A stretch of 64,000 bases of DNA from Planctomycetota bacterium (GTDB lineage Bacteria; Planctomycetota; Phycisphaerae; Phycisphaerales; SM1A02): contig JAIOPG010000004.1 in assembly GCA_021414025.1 (NCBI GenBank), positions 124,001-188,000 on the forward strand, in the 5' to 3' direction. Position 1 is the stretch's first letter, and the number at the start of each line of letters is the position of its first letter. This document shows, piece by piece, positions 1 to 8,320 of the stretch. Under the pieces are notes generated by a model, which saw nothing but the letters and a program-made list of their open reading frames with translations, was not told the DNA's origin and made no database searches. A program made the position numbers and the translations under genes.

Positions 1-234
1 GTGGCGGGCGAATCCTTCGGAACGAATCTGCGGGCCACCGCCGCCACGACGGCGCCCAACCTCGTGCGGGGTTTCGCGGTGATCATCGTGATGGCGTGGG
101 AATTGCTGACGCCCGGCGCGGGCATCATCGGCGCGGCGGCACTGGTGGCTGCGATGGTGCTGGGCCTTGGGCTGCTCGCCGTCTGGCGGCTTCCCGAGCC
201 ATTTGATCGCGATCTGGATTTCGAGGAGGCGTGA
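1..234 (+). CDS. MFS transporter, C-terminal fragment (cut by window start)
   Basis: Only the last 77 residues are in the window; the GTG at base 1 is probably internal. The fragment opens with a segment (ESFGTNLRATAATTAPNLVRG) that resembles the cytoplasmic loop before the last helices of sugar/metabolite:H+ major facilitator proteins, where the E-x-F-x-T-x-x-R-A-T pattern is common. Two hydrophobic helices follow (about residues 24-40 and 43-62), then a short acidic tail. It would be an inner-membrane transporter; the substrate cannot be told from this piece. Family assignment rests on the loop motif and topology only. Confidence 0.6.
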   Translation: MAGESFGTNLRATAATTAPNLVRGFAVIIVMAWELLTPGAGIIGAAALVAAMVLGLGLLAVWRLPEPFDRDLDFEEA

Positions 235-330
235 GTTTTTCGGCCGAATCTCCGCAAGGATTCATCGCCGCAAGCTTGGCAACGCATCATTTTTGCATCA
301 TGGGCGGCCAATGCAGTCGATAGGAGGGTG

Positions 331-1077
331 ATGAACAACGAGCCGCATCCGCACGGGCAGCACCAGTCCATCTGGCATCCGGAGCGGCGGAAGCACTATC
401 AGAAAGTGGTCAATCCCATGCACTGGCTGCGCAACCGGTGCTTCCCCCTTTTCGTCGCGCTGGTGCTGCTGCTTTTCATCTATCCGCAGTTCGCCAAGGG
501 CGACGACGACACCTCGCTGATCGGCGCCTCGCTCTTCGCGCTGCTGCCCGCCATCGGCGTGATCTCGCTCTCGGGCAAGCGCGGCATCGTGGTCACGCTC
601 ATAGCTCTGGTGGTCTGCCTGATCCTCGCTTTCTCCATGGAGAAAGACCTGCGGCACGCCCTGGTCGGCTGGCCCGGCCTGGTCGTGATTGGTTACTACC
701 TGTTTTCCACGGTGCTCGTGGCCCACGCCGTCTTCAAGAAGGACGCGATCCAGGACGACCGAATCTATGGCGGGGTCTCCGTCTACATGCTGATCGGCAT
801 CTTCTTCAGCATCATTCACCACCGCATCAACGAGCTGAACCCCGGCGCCTACCAGACCAGCGTGACCAGCATTCCCGCCCTGCAGCAGTTCAACTGGGAT
901 GATTTTCTCTACTTCAGCTTCACGACGCTGACCACCATGGGTTACGGCGACATCGTTCCGGTGGCGGCGCGCGCCCGCAGCACTGCCCTGGTCGAAGCGG
1001 TGATCGGCGTGCTCTATCCCGCCGTGCTGATCGCGCGTCTGGTGAACTGGCCTTCGTCCGGCGCCGCCAAGACATGA
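331..1077 (+). CDS. Two-pore-helix-type potassium channel-like membrane protein
   Basis: A 248-residue inner-membrane protein. Residues 30-140 hold about four hydrophobic helices. The C-terminal part has a pore-loop signature, TLTTMGYGDIVP (about residues 195-206), followed by a last helix, as in Ion_trans_2 potassium channels; GYGD is the K+ selectivity filter. There is no cytoplasmic RCK/TrkA domain after the last helix. AGGAGG at 322-327 is a strong Shine-Dalgarno; it is too close to GTG 328, so ATG 331 is chosen, though even that spacing (3 bases) is short. A start at Met 418 would lose the basic N-terminus. Family fairly sure, ion specificity inferred. Confidence 0.75.
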   Translation: MNNEPHPHGQHQSIWHPERRKHYQKVVNPMHWLRNRCFPLFVALVLLLFIYPQFAKGDDDTSLIGASLFALLPAIGVISLSGKRGIVVTLIALVVCLILAFSMEKDLRHALVGWPGLVVIGYYLFSTVLVAHAVFKKDAIQDDRIYGGVSVYMLIGIFFSIIHHRINELNPGAYQTSVTSIPALQQFNWDDFLYFSFTTLTTMGYGDIVPVAARARSTALVEAVIGVLYPAVLIARLVNWPSSGAAKT

Positions 1078-1131
1078 CACCAACATGGTGGCCGGACGCT
1101 TCGGTTCCGGGTCAACCGACCGGGTGTGACT

Positions 1132-1920
1132 TCAGTCGTTGAAGCCTTCGACCGAGCCGGCACCGTAGGTCAGCATGCCCGAGCCGTCGCCCATGAAGGG
1201 ATTCCAGGTCACCGGGACCCCGGCCCCATTGTTGCCGACGCGGGCGTTCGTGTTGTTGACATACATGCCTCCGCCGCCGGCACCGTCCACACCTCCGCCT
1301 GGAGTGGAAGTTCGGACATTCATCGGATTGACGGCCTGGTTCATGTCGTCGGGATTCACATATTGCGCTTGGGCGTAGCCCGGCTGCACATTGCCCACGA
1401 ATCCGCCGCCATTCTCATAGTGGTAGTGGTAGTGAACATGGTTCATGGCCTCGCTTTGCAGGGCGTCGGGATTGACCATGCCGCCGGGATTGTTGTAGCC
1501 GGCGCCCCGTGGAATCGAGCTCTGGTTCGGCAGCGCCGTGCCGGGAGTGCTCCAGGTATTTTCATTTCCATTCGGATCCTGTTGCAACTGGCTGGTGGGA
1601 ATGGATCGGTCGGTGTTGCGGGGATCGCCGCCGGCGGGGACCGGAACCGATTGCTGCGGAGGCATCGGCGCGGGCCGTCCGGAGGGCCGAACCTGCGGAG
1701 ACGCTTGCGCCCCCTGGACGCTGCGGATGCCGGGCTGGGCGGACGCAGGTGGCTGCGCTCCCGCCGGCGTCGCCGGAGCCGGCGCGGGTTTGGTCTGGGG
1801 CGTCGCAGGTTGCGTGGGCGGAGTGTTTTGAGCCGCCGCGAGCGCGGCGGTCAACACCATGGCGGCGGCAATCGGTGCAACGATGGTTCGCGGAAAACGG
1901 AAGGTGCTCTTTGGATTCAT
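1132..1920 (-). CDS. Secreted Pro/Gln/Ala-rich protein of unknown function
   Basis: 262 residues. Starts with a clear Sec signal peptide (basic MNPKSTFRFPR, then a hydrophobic run ending in ALAAAQ). The mature part begins with a long P/A/T/Q-rich linker (about 70 residues), then a Gly/Asn-rich region with an alternating HVHYHYHYE stretch, and ends with a Gly-rich tail. No enzyme domain is recognised; it is probably a periplasmic or surface protein. Start choice: an upstream in-frame Met at 2055 would put 45 charged residues before the signal peptide, whereas ATG 1920 has AGGAG (1929-1933, minus strand) eight bases ahead. A TAGGAT -10-like box lies at 1940-1945 on the minus strand. The gene is divergent from transketolase. 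Confidence 0.75.
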   Translation of the reverse strand: MNPKSTFRFPRTIVAPIAAAMVLTAALAAAQNTPPTQPATPQTKPAPAPATPAGAQPPASAQPGIRSVQGAQASPQVRPSGRPAPMPPQQSVPVPAGGDPRNTDRSIPTSQLQQDPNGNENTWSTPGTALPNQSSIPRGAGYNNPGGMVNPDALQSEAMNHVHYHYHYENGGGFVGNVQPGYAQAQYVNPDDMNQAVNPMNVRTSTPGGGVDGAGGGGMYVNNTNARVGNNGAGVPVTWNPFMGDGSGMLTYGAGSVEGFND

Positions 1921-1966
1921 GGCGGGGTCTCCTGGGGAAATCCTATCCAGTTCGACTTCATTCGAT

Positions 1967-1995
1967 CGGACATTCTTGCGGTTCGTCGGTACCCT
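1967..1995 (+). promoter_or_regulatory. Candidate promoter of transketolase
   Basis: CGGACA (1967-1972), 17-base spacer, TACCCT (1990-1995). The transcript would start near 2002, leaving a leader of about 25 bases with the AAGGA ribosome site at 2014-2018. Confidence 0.4.
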
Positions 1996-2026
1996 GAAGT
2001 TCCGCCCCCTTGCAAGGAAACATCGA

Positions 2027-4150
2027 ATGACCACCGCGACCGTCTCAGCGTCCACGCCCGCAACGCCCTATGCCGGCACTCCCGGGAATGTGCCCGTGGA
2101 GGACGTGCTCGCCATCAATACCATTCGGACACTCTCAATGGACGCGGTGCAGGCCGCCAACAGCGGCCACCCGGGCACGCCGATGGCGCTGGCGCCGGTG
2201 GCCTACGCCCTCTGGCAGAACGATTTGAAGTTCGACCCGGCCGATCCGCTTTGGCCCAACCGCGACCGCTTCGTTTTGAGCAACGGCCACGCGTGCATGC
2301 TGCTCTACAGCCTGCTGCATCTGTCGCGCACCCAGGAAGTGGGCAAGAACGGCAAACCCACGGGCAAGCCGGCGGTTCCGCTCGAGTCGATCAAGGCGTT
2401 CCGCCAGCTGGACAGCCTCTGTCCGGGTCATCCGGAGCACGGCTGGACCAGTGGGCTTGAAACCACGACCGGTCCGCTGGGGCAGGGCCTGGGAAATTCG
2501 GTGGGCATGGCAATGGCCTCGAAGTGGCTGGCCGCGACCTTCAACCGTCCCGGCTACGAGCTATTCAATTTCCGCACCTACGCGATCTGCGGCGATGGCT
2601 GCATGATGGAGGGGATCAGCGGCGAGGCGGCGAGCATTGCGGGCCATCTGCAGTTGGACAACCTCGTCTGGATCTATGACAACAACCGCATCACGATCGA
2701 GGGGGCGACCGACCTCGCCTACAGCGACGATCCCTCCACCCGTTTCCTGGGCTACGGCTGGAACGTGCTGCGCGTCGGGGACGCCAACGATCTGGACACG
2801 GTGGTCCGGACGCTTGCGGTCGCGGCGCAGACGAAGGGCCGGCCGACACTTATCGTGGTGGACAGCCACATCGGATTCGGATCGGCGCGGCAGGACACCT
2901 GCACCGCCCACGGGGAGCCACTGGGCGAGGAAGTGATCCGCAAGACGAAGAAGCTCTACGGCTGGCCCGAGGACGCCAAATTCCTGGTGCCCGATGGCGT
3001 GATGCAGCGCTTCGCCGAGGGCGTGGGCAAGCATGGCCGCGAGGCGAATGCGGCGTGGAAAACTTTGTTCGCGAATTACGCCAAGCAATTTCCCGACCTG
3101 GCGAAGCAGCTCCAGCAGATGTGGAGCCGCGAGCTGCCCCAGGGATGGGATTCGGAGATCCCGGTGTTCCCTGCGGACGCCAAGGGCATGGCCAGCCGCG
3201 TCTCCGGCGGGAAAGTGCTCAACGCGATCGCGAAGAAAGTTCCCTGGATGATCGGCGGCTCCGCCGACCTGACCCCCAGCACCAAAACGGCCATCGACGG
3301 CGCCGCGAGTTTTCAGGCGGGAAGCTACGGCGGACGCAATCTTCACTTCGGCATCCGCGAGCACGCAATGGGCGCCCTCTGCAACGGTCTCGCGCTGAGC
3401 GGACTGCGCCCCTACGGAAGCGGATTCATGATCTTCAGCGATTACATGCGCGGCTCGATGCGCCTGAGCGCCTTTATGGATCTGCCCGTGATCTACGTCT
3501 TCACGCACGATTCGATCGGCGTGGGCGAGGATGGCCCGACCCATCAGCCGATCGAGCAACTGCCCGGGCTTCGCGCCGTGCCGGGGCTTTTGGTGTTCCG
3601 TCCTGCGGATGCCAATGAAACCGCGGAATGCTGGAGAGCCGCCATGACGCACACGCATGCCACCAGCGTGCTGGCGCTGACCCGGCAGGATCTTCCCACG
3701 ATCGATCGAAGCCTTTACGCCAAGGCCGACGGCTGCGCCAAGGGCGCCTATGTGCTCAGCGACGCCAAGGGCGGCGCCGCCCAGGCGATCCTGATCGGCA
3801 CCGGAAGCGAAGTGAACCTCTGCCTGCAAACCCAGGAACTTCTGGCCAAGGAAGGCATTGCCACTCGCGTGGTGAGCATGCCCTGCTGGCAATTGTTCCA
3901 GAAGCAGGACCAGGCCTACCGAGACTCGGTGCTCCCGCCTGCGATGCGGACTCGCATTGCCGTTGAGATGTCCAATCCGCTGGGATGGGAACGGTGGGTC
4001 GGATTGGACGGCGCGATCGTCGGCATGCACACCTTCGGCGCCAGCGCGCCATTCAAGCAGCTCCTGAAGAAATTCGGCTTCGAGCCCGAGCCCGTCGCCG
4101 CCGTGGTGCGGGCGACCATCGCCAGGAACAAGACGGGGGCGGCGCGATGA
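2027..4150 (+). CDS. tkt: Transketolase
   Basis: 707 residues, the usual length for bacterial transketolase. It moves two-carbon ketol units between sugar phosphates in the non-oxidative pentose phosphate pathway using thiamine diphosphate. Visible motifs: the N-terminal substrate His region NSGHPGTPMA (about residues 43-52), the TPP/Mg motif GDGCMMEG (about 190), the active-site Glu region FGIREHAMGA (about 445), and THDSIGVGEDGPTHQP (about 497-512), a hallmark of transketolases. ATG 2027 is preceded by AAGGA (2014-2018); longer in-frame starts back to 1859 run into the divergent gene and lack a ribosome site. The stop overlaps the start of rpiB (ATGA), so the two pentose-phosphate enzymes are co-translated. 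Confidence 0.97.
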   Translation: MTTATVSASTPATPYAGTPGNVPVEDVLAINTIRTLSMDAVQAANSGHPGTPMALAPVAYALWQNDLKFDPADPLWPNRDRFVLSNGHACMLLYSLLHLSRTQEVGKNGKPTGKPAVPLESIKAFRQLDSLCPGHPEHGWTSGLETTTGPLGQGLGNSVGMAMASKWLAATFNRPGYELFNFRTYAICGDGCMMEGISGEAASIAGHLQLDNLVWIYDNNRITIEGATDLAYSDDPSTRFLGYGWNVLRVGDANDLDTVVRTLAVAAQTKGRPTLIVVDSHIGFGSARQDTCTAHGEPLGEEVIRKTKKLYGWPEDAKFLVPDGVMQRFAEGVGKHGREANAAWKTLFANYAKQFPDLAKQLQQMWSRELPQGWDSEIPVFPADAKGMASRVSGGKVLNAIAKKVPWMIGGSADLTPSTKTAIDGAASFQAGSYGGRNLHFGIREHAMGALCNGLALSGLRPYGSGFMIFSDYMRGSMRLSAFMDLPVIYVFTHDSIGVGEDGPTHQPIEQLPGLRAVPGLLVFRPADANETAECWRAAMTHTHATSVLALTRQDLPTIDRSLYAKADGCAKGAYVLSDAKGGAAQAILIGTGSEVNLCLQTQELLAKEGIATRVVSMPCWQLFQKQDQAYRDSVLPPAMRTRIAVEMSNPLGWERWVGLDGAIVGMHTFGASAPFKQLLKKFGFEPEPVAAVVRATIARNKTGAAR

Positions 4151-4599
4151 ACATCGTGATGGCCTCGGACCATGCCGGCTTTGAATTGAAGGAGTCGCTG
4201 AAGAAGCTGGTGGCGTCGCTCGGGCACAAGGTCAACGACGTCGGCGCCCACACCTACGACGCCGAGGATGACTACCCCGATTTTGCCGCCGCTCTCTGCA
4301 AGGTCCTTCGGGCGGGGCAGGCCGATCGCGGCATCCTGCTGTGCGGCTCCGGCGTCGGGGCCAGCATCGCGGCCAACAAGTTCAAGGGCATCCGCGCCGG
4401 TAACTGCGAGGACTACTACTCGGCGCACCAGGGCGTGGAGCACGACGACATGAACGTGCTGGTGCTGGGAGGCAGGATCGTGGGGGCGTCGCTGGCCGAG
4501 GACATGGTTCGCGGCTATCTGGCGGCAAAATTCAGCGGCGAAGCCCGCCACCTGCGTAGGCTGAACAAGGTGAAAGCCATCGAACAAGGAGAGGTCTAG
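4147..4599 (+). CDS. rpiB: Ribose-5-phosphate isomerase B
   Basis: 150 residues, full length for the RpiB/LacAB family. Interconverts ribose 5-phosphate and ribulose 5-phosphate. The start SDHAGFELK (7-15) is the family signature; Cys66 in LCGSGVGASIAANK is the catalytic base of bacterial RpiB, and His94/His99 in the YSAHQGVEHD segment match the phosphate/ring-opening region. It overlaps transketolase by four bases (ATGA), which places both steps of the non-oxidative pentose phosphate pathway in one unit. LacA/LacB or allose-specific relatives are less likely given the transketolase context. Confidence 0.96.
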   Translation: MNIVMASDHAGFELKESLKKLVASLGHKVNDVGAHTYDAEDDYPDFAAALCKVLRAGQADRGILLCGSGVGASIAANKFKGIRAGNCEDYYSAHQGVEHDDMNVLVLGGRIVGASLAEDMVRGYLAAKFSGEARHLRRLNKVKAIEQGEV

Positions 4600-4680
4600 G
4601 CGGTCAGCGGGCGACTGCGAATCCGCGCTTCTTGGATTAGCATCGCCGCGCGGCTTTGGTCCGCTTCACAGGAGAATTGC

Positions 4681-5670
4681 ATGCAAGCTCGCCCTCATCG
4701 TTTCATTGGAATGCTCGCCGCGTTTTGCGCGTCGTCGCTCATGTCGACGGCCCTCGCCCAGGGGGCCGCTCCGCCTCCGGGCGACGTGGACTATTCGCAA
4801 CTTCCGCCCGATCCCAAGACGCTTGAAGTGGAGCTGGCAACCTTCAAGATGGATGCCGGCGCCGCCATGAAGGCCGCCGCCGAGGCCACCGGCGGCAAGG
4901 TCATGACGATGCGGATCCTGAAGAACAAGGACAAGGTGGACTACGAGTTGATCTGCATGCAGAACGGGCTGCCCTCGCGCGTGCTGATCGACGCCAAGAG
5001 CGGCGAGCTCCGCGTGGCCAAGCTTGAGGCCCTGGCTGCGGTGGAGAAAGCCCTCGTGGCGGTGCCCGGCAAAGTGGGCAACGTGGAGGGCGACCTGATG
5101 GGGGATCCGCCGACTTGGAAGGTCTCGGTCTTCGCCGGCGGCAAGAGTCATCTGGTCAGCGTGAACGCGATCGACGGATCGATCGTCTCCGATCAGGTGG
5201 CGTCGCAGTTGCCGGGAGAGGCGACCGACCTTCCGATGCAGGGTGAGTTCGGCGGAGTTCAATGGATCGTGCTCAAGGAAGGCACGGGAGCATCACCCAA
5301 GGGCCCCGACTCGATGGTGAAGGTGAACTACACCGGCTATCTCGTCAACGGAGTCAAGTTCGACAGCAGCGTCGACCGCGGCAAACCGCTGGAGTCTCGC
5401 CTGGACCGCCTGATCAAGGGCTGGACGCAGGGCGTGATGGCCATGAAGGTCGGCGAGAAGCGCAAGTTGATCATTCCCTACAACCTGGCATGGGGCGACA
5501 CAGGACGCCCGCCGATGATTCCGCCCAGGGCGGCGGTGATTTTCGACGTGGAGCTGCTCGACACCGACATGGCGCCGCCCGCTCCCAGGACCACCTTGCC
5601 CGCCGTGCCGCCGGCAACGGCACCGGCCACTCCAGCGGGTGGTGCGACACCGCCCAAGGGCGGCGGATGA
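4681..5670 (+). CDS. Secreted FKBP-type peptidyl-prolyl isomerase with N-terminal PepSY-like repeats
   Basis: 329 residues. Signal peptide 1-26 (ends STALAQG). Residues about 45-165 contain two PepSY-like units, each an A-x-x-A-A-x-x-x-x-G-G-K helix start followed by strands ending in IDAKSGEL and VNAIDGSI. Residues about 190-300 form an FKBP domain: VNYTGYLVNGVKFDSS, then LIKGWTQGVMAMKVGEKR, then IPYNLAWGDTGRPPMIP; the usual active-site Tyr of the LAYG motif is Trp here. The C-terminus is a Pro/Ala/Thr tail. Probably an extracytoplasmic folding catalyst. AGGAGA at 4670-4675 precedes ATG 4681, and a TAGCAT box at 4638-4643 may be the -10. The stop lies 17 bases before the next gene, likely the same operon. 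Confidence 0.88.
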   Translation: MQARPHRFIGMLAAFCASSLMSTALAQGAAPPPGDVDYSQLPPDPKTLEVELATFKMDAGAAMKAAAEATGGKVMTMRILKNKDKVDYELICMQNGLPSRVLIDAKSGELRVAKLEALAAVEKALVAVPGKVGNVEGDLMGDPPTWKVSVFAGGKSHLVSVNAIDGSIVSDQVASQLPGEATDLPMQGEFGGVQWIVLKEGTGASPKGPDSMVKVNYTGYLVNGVKFDSSVDRGKPLESRLDRLIKGWTQGVMAMKVGEKRKLIIPYNLAWGDTGRPPMIPPRAAVIFDVELLDTDMAPPAPRTTLPAVPPATAPATPAGGATPPKGGG

Positions 5671-5687
5671 AACCGAAGGAGGCCGCG

Positions 5688-6032
5688 ATGTCCGTCGATC
5701 GACTTCAACACGCCCGTGCGCATTGGCGGACCGTGGCCGCAGCGCTGAGCATCGGATCGTTGGCGTGCCTTGCGTCCTGCGGCAAGACGCCGGATTCCAA
5801 GCCCGTGGTTGTGCCCAAGGCCGCGGGAAATCGCGAGAGCACCTACGGCAAGGCGATGGACAGCGCGGAGAATCTCAAGGCCAAGGTCGCCGACTACAAC
5901 GAGAGCATCGAGCAGACCATCGATCAGGGCACCAAGGCGGAGCCGCCGCCGAAGAAGCCGAAGGATCCAAAGGAACCGCCGGGAACTCCGCCGGCCGACA
6001 CGCCGAAGCCGCCGACCTATCCGCCGGAATGA
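5688..6032 (+). CDS. Small lipoprotein with Lys/Pro-rich tail
   Basis: 114 residues. The signal peptide ends in a lipobox LASC (about residues 26-29), so it is probably lipid-anchored. The mature chain has a short charged helical part (AENLKAKVADYNESIEQ) and then a K/P-rich disordered tail ending PPTYPPE. Function unknown. An in-frame ATG at 5667 overlaps the stop of the FKBP gene, but AAGGAGG at 5676-5682 points to ATG 5688. Likely co-transcribed with the upstream isomerase. Confidence 0.75.
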   Translation: MSVDRLQHARAHWRTVAAALSIGSLACLASCGKTPDSKPVVVPKAAGNRESTYGKAMDSAENLKAKVADYNESIEQTIDQGTKAEPPPKKPKDPKEPPGTPPADTPKPPTYPPE

Positions 6033-6041
6033 TTCGGCTCG

Positions 6042-7166
6042 TCACGCCAGCTTGTCGGGGTTGAGTCCCTCGAGATCCTTCACGACGAAGATGCCGTCCT
6101 TTCGGATCACCTCGCCGTCGAAGGAGATGGTGCCGCCGCCGTACTCGGGACGCTGGATGCAGACCAGGTCCCAGTGGATGTCGCTCTTGTTGCCGTTGTC
6201 GGTCTCCTCGTAGCAGCGGCCCGGCGTGAAATGGAAGCTGCCGGCGATCTTCTCGTCGAAGAGGATGTCCTTCATGGCGTCGCGGATGTGCGGGTGGAAG
6301 CCGATGGCGAACTCTCCGACATAGCGGGCCCCCTCGTCGGTGTTGAAGATGCTCTCCAGCAAGGCCTTGTCGCCGGAGGCACAGTCGGTTTTCACGATTT
6401 TCCCCTTGGAGAACTCCAGGCGGATGCTTTCGAAACTGTTGCCGTTGTGCAGCGTGGGCGTGTTGTACTGCAGCACGCCCTCGACGCTGTCGCGCACCGG
6501 CGCCGTGAAGACTTCGCCGTCGGGAATGTTGCGGTCGCCGCAGCAGGGGACCACGCCGATGCCCTTGATGCTGAAGCGCAGGTCGGTGGCGCCGGGGCCC
6601 TTGATGTGCACCTTGTCGGTCCGCTCCATGCGGGCGGCCAGCGGCTTGGCGGCCTTGTCCATCGCGGCGTAGTCCAGCGTGCAGACGCGGAAGTAGAAAT
6701 CCTCGAAGTCCTGCGTGCTGGTCTGGGCCAGCTGCGCCATGCTGGGCGAGGGCCATCGCAGCACGCACCAGCGCGTGTGGTTGATGCGGCGTTCGAAGTG
6801 GACGGGCTTCTGGTAGAGGCGGCCCAGGGACTTCATCTGCGTATCGGCGATGCCGCGCATCTCGCTGGCGTTGTCGGCGCCGCGCACGCCGATGTAGCAC
6901 TGCATGCGCTTCATGCGATCAAAGTCGAACTCGCCCCAGACGCGGAGGCCATCCTCGCCCCCCTGATTCAGTTCGCGCATGACTCGGTTGCGACGCGTCT
7001 CCACGTGAGGGTGGCCCTTGGCGGCGCGGGCGGCCTCGCACAGGGCGACCGCGATTTCGTCGGGGCAGTCGAAGGTTTCGATCAGCACATGCTCGCCCTT
7101 GGCCAGCTTGACGGAGTGGTTGATCAGGAGGTCGGCCAGACGGCGGATGCGTGGATCGGTGAGCAT
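6042..7166 (-). CDS. M29-family aminopeptidase (thermophilic/AmpS type)
   Basis: 374 residues, a normal length for the M29 metallo-aminopeptidases. These remove N-terminal amino acids in the cytoplasm using two metal ions. Conserved family segments are visible: NIPDGEVFTAP (first Glu ligand), VGEFAIGFHPHI (second Glu), GSFHFTPGRCYEETD, and SDIHWDLVC with the His and Asp ligands. The N-terminal half carries the ELL..HSVKLAKGEHVLI start typical of the family. There is no Shine-Dalgarno; TACATT lies seven bases before ATG 7166 on the minus strand. The next gene upstream (threonine aldolase) ends 32 bases away and faces the same way. Confidence 0.9.
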   Translation of the reverse strand: MLTDPRIRRLADLLINHSVKLAKGEHVLIETFDCPDEIAVALCEAARAAKGHPHVETRRNRVMRELNQGGEDGLRVWGEFDFDRMKRMQCYIGVRGADNASEMRGIADTQMKSLGRLYQKPVHFERRINHTRWCVLRWPSPSMAQLAQTSTQDFEDFYFRVCTLDYAAMDKAAKPLAARMERTDKVHIKGPGATDLRFSIKGIGVVPCCGDRNIPDGEVFTAPVRDSVEGVLQYNTPTLHNGNSFESIRLEFSKGKIVKTDCASGDKALLESIFNTDEGARYVGEFAIGFHPHIRDAMKDILFDEKIAGSFHFTPGRCYEETDNGNKSDIHWDLVCIQRPEYGGGTISFDGEVIRKDGIFVVKDLEGLNPDKLA

Positions 7167-7173
7167 GGCGGCA

Positions 7174-7179
7174 AATGTA
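7174..7179 (-). promoter_or_regulatory. -10-like hexamer TACATT, 7 bases before the aminopeptidase start
   Basis: Matches the TANNNT pattern recurring before SD-less starts in this window; would place the transcript start at or next to the ATG. Confidence 0.4.
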
Positions 7180-7198
7180 GCCGCTCGGTCGACTCCGC

Positions 7199-8266
7199 TC
7201 AGCCGCGCCGGGAGGAACCGGCCAGCTCGCGGGCGACCTCACCGAACTGGGCAATGGCATGGGTGATGTGCGCCGAAGTGACATCGAGGTGGGTGACGGC
7301 GCGAAGCCGCGCGGGATCCAGGGGCAGCGTGCGGACGCCGCGCTTTTCCAGGGCCGCGGTGAATTGCGCCGCGCTGCCCAGGGAAGGGTCGACGTTCACA
7401 AAGACCATGTTGGAAGGGATGGAATCGGGTGCCGCGTGGGGACGCAGGCCGGAGACGCGGCCCACGCCTTCGGCGAGTTGCTTTGCATGTCGATGGTCCT
7501 CGGCGAGCCGCTTGATGTTGTGGTCCAGCGCGAAGAGGGCGGCGCCGGCAAGCAGGCCGCTCTGGCGCATGCCGCCGCCGAACATCTTGCGGAAGCGGCG
7601 GGCGCGCTCGATCATCTTTCGGGTTCCGCACAACGCTGAGCCCGCGGGGCAGCCGAGTCCCTTCGAGAAGCAGACGCTGATCGAGTCGGCATGCTCGGCG
7701 AAGGCGCCGGGCTCATATCCGCCGGCGACGCAGGCGTTCCAGAGCCTCGCGCCATCAACGTGGATGAGCAGGCCAATGTCGCGAGCCTTGGTTGCGACGC
7801 ACTTGAAGGCCTGGAGGGTCCAGACGGTCCCGCCGCCACGGTTGTGCGTGTTCTCCACCACCAGCAGGCGCGGCCGCGGCGCGTGGATGTTCGCCGGGCG
7901 GTGCGCGGCGGCAACATCGTCGGCGGTGAAGATGCCGCCTTCACCCTCCAGCGGATTAATCATGCAGCCGGAAAGCGCGGCGGGGGCTCCGGTCTCGTAG
8001 TGAATGATGTGGCTGTCGTGGTGGGCGACGATCTCATCGCCGCTCTCGCACTGCGACTTGATGGCGAGCTGGTTGGCCATGGTGCCGCTGGGCGTGAAGA
8101 GCGCGGCCTCTTTGCCCAGCAGATGCGCGATCCGCTCCTCGAGTTTCTGGACCGTCGGTTCGTCGCCGAGCACGTCGTCGCCCAGCGGCGCAGCGCGCAT
8201 TGCCTGCCACATGGCCTCGCTGGGGCGAGTCACGGTGTCGGATCGAAGGTCGGCGATCATGCTCAC
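7199..8266 (-). CDS. ltaE: Low-specificity L-threonine aldolase (PLP enzyme)
   Basis: 355 residues. Fold type I PLP enzyme that splits threonine or allo-threonine into glycine and acetaldehyde. Diagnostic segments: DLRSDTVTRP near the N-terminus, TPSGTMANQLA (PLP phosphate region), HVDGARLWNA with Asp171 holding the PLP nitrogen, and Lys202 in CFSKGLGCPAGS as the Schiff-base lysine. Two starts are possible: GTG 8266 or ATG 8260. GTG 8266 is favoured because TACAGT lies exactly six bases ahead of it, as in other apparently leaderless genes here, and neither start has a ribosome site. Confidence 0.94.
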   Translation of the reverse strand: MSMIADLRSDTVTRPSEAMWQAMRAAPLGDDVLGDEPTVQKLEERIAHLLGKEAALFTPSGTMANQLAIKSQCESGDEIVAHHDSHIIHYETGAPAALSGCMINPLEGEGGIFTADDVAAAHRPANIHAPRPRLLVVENTHNRGGGTVWTLQAFKCVATKARDIGLLIHVDGARLWNACVAGGYEPGAFAEHADSISVCFSKGLGCPAGSALCGTRKMIERARRFRKMFGGGMRQSGLLAGAALFALDHNIKRLAEDHRHAKQLAEGVGRVSGLRPHAAPDSIPSNMVFVNVDPSLGSAAQFTAALEKRGVRTLPLDPARLRAVTHLDVTSAHITHAIAQFGEVARELAGSSRRG

Positions 8267-8272
8267 GCGGCC

Positions 8273-8278
8273 ACTGTA
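8273..8278 (-). promoter_or_regulatory. -10-like hexamer TACAGT, 6 bases before GTG start of ltaE
   Basis: TANNNT box on the minus strand; its position favours GTG 8266 over ATG 8260. Confidence 0.4.
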
Positions 8279-8320
8279 CGAGCCCGAAGCGGCGGATGCG
8301 AGGCGCGGCGAATGGGAAAT

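Noticed and set aside
2561-4030. 489-codon minus-strand frame
   Set aside because: Shadow of transketolase.
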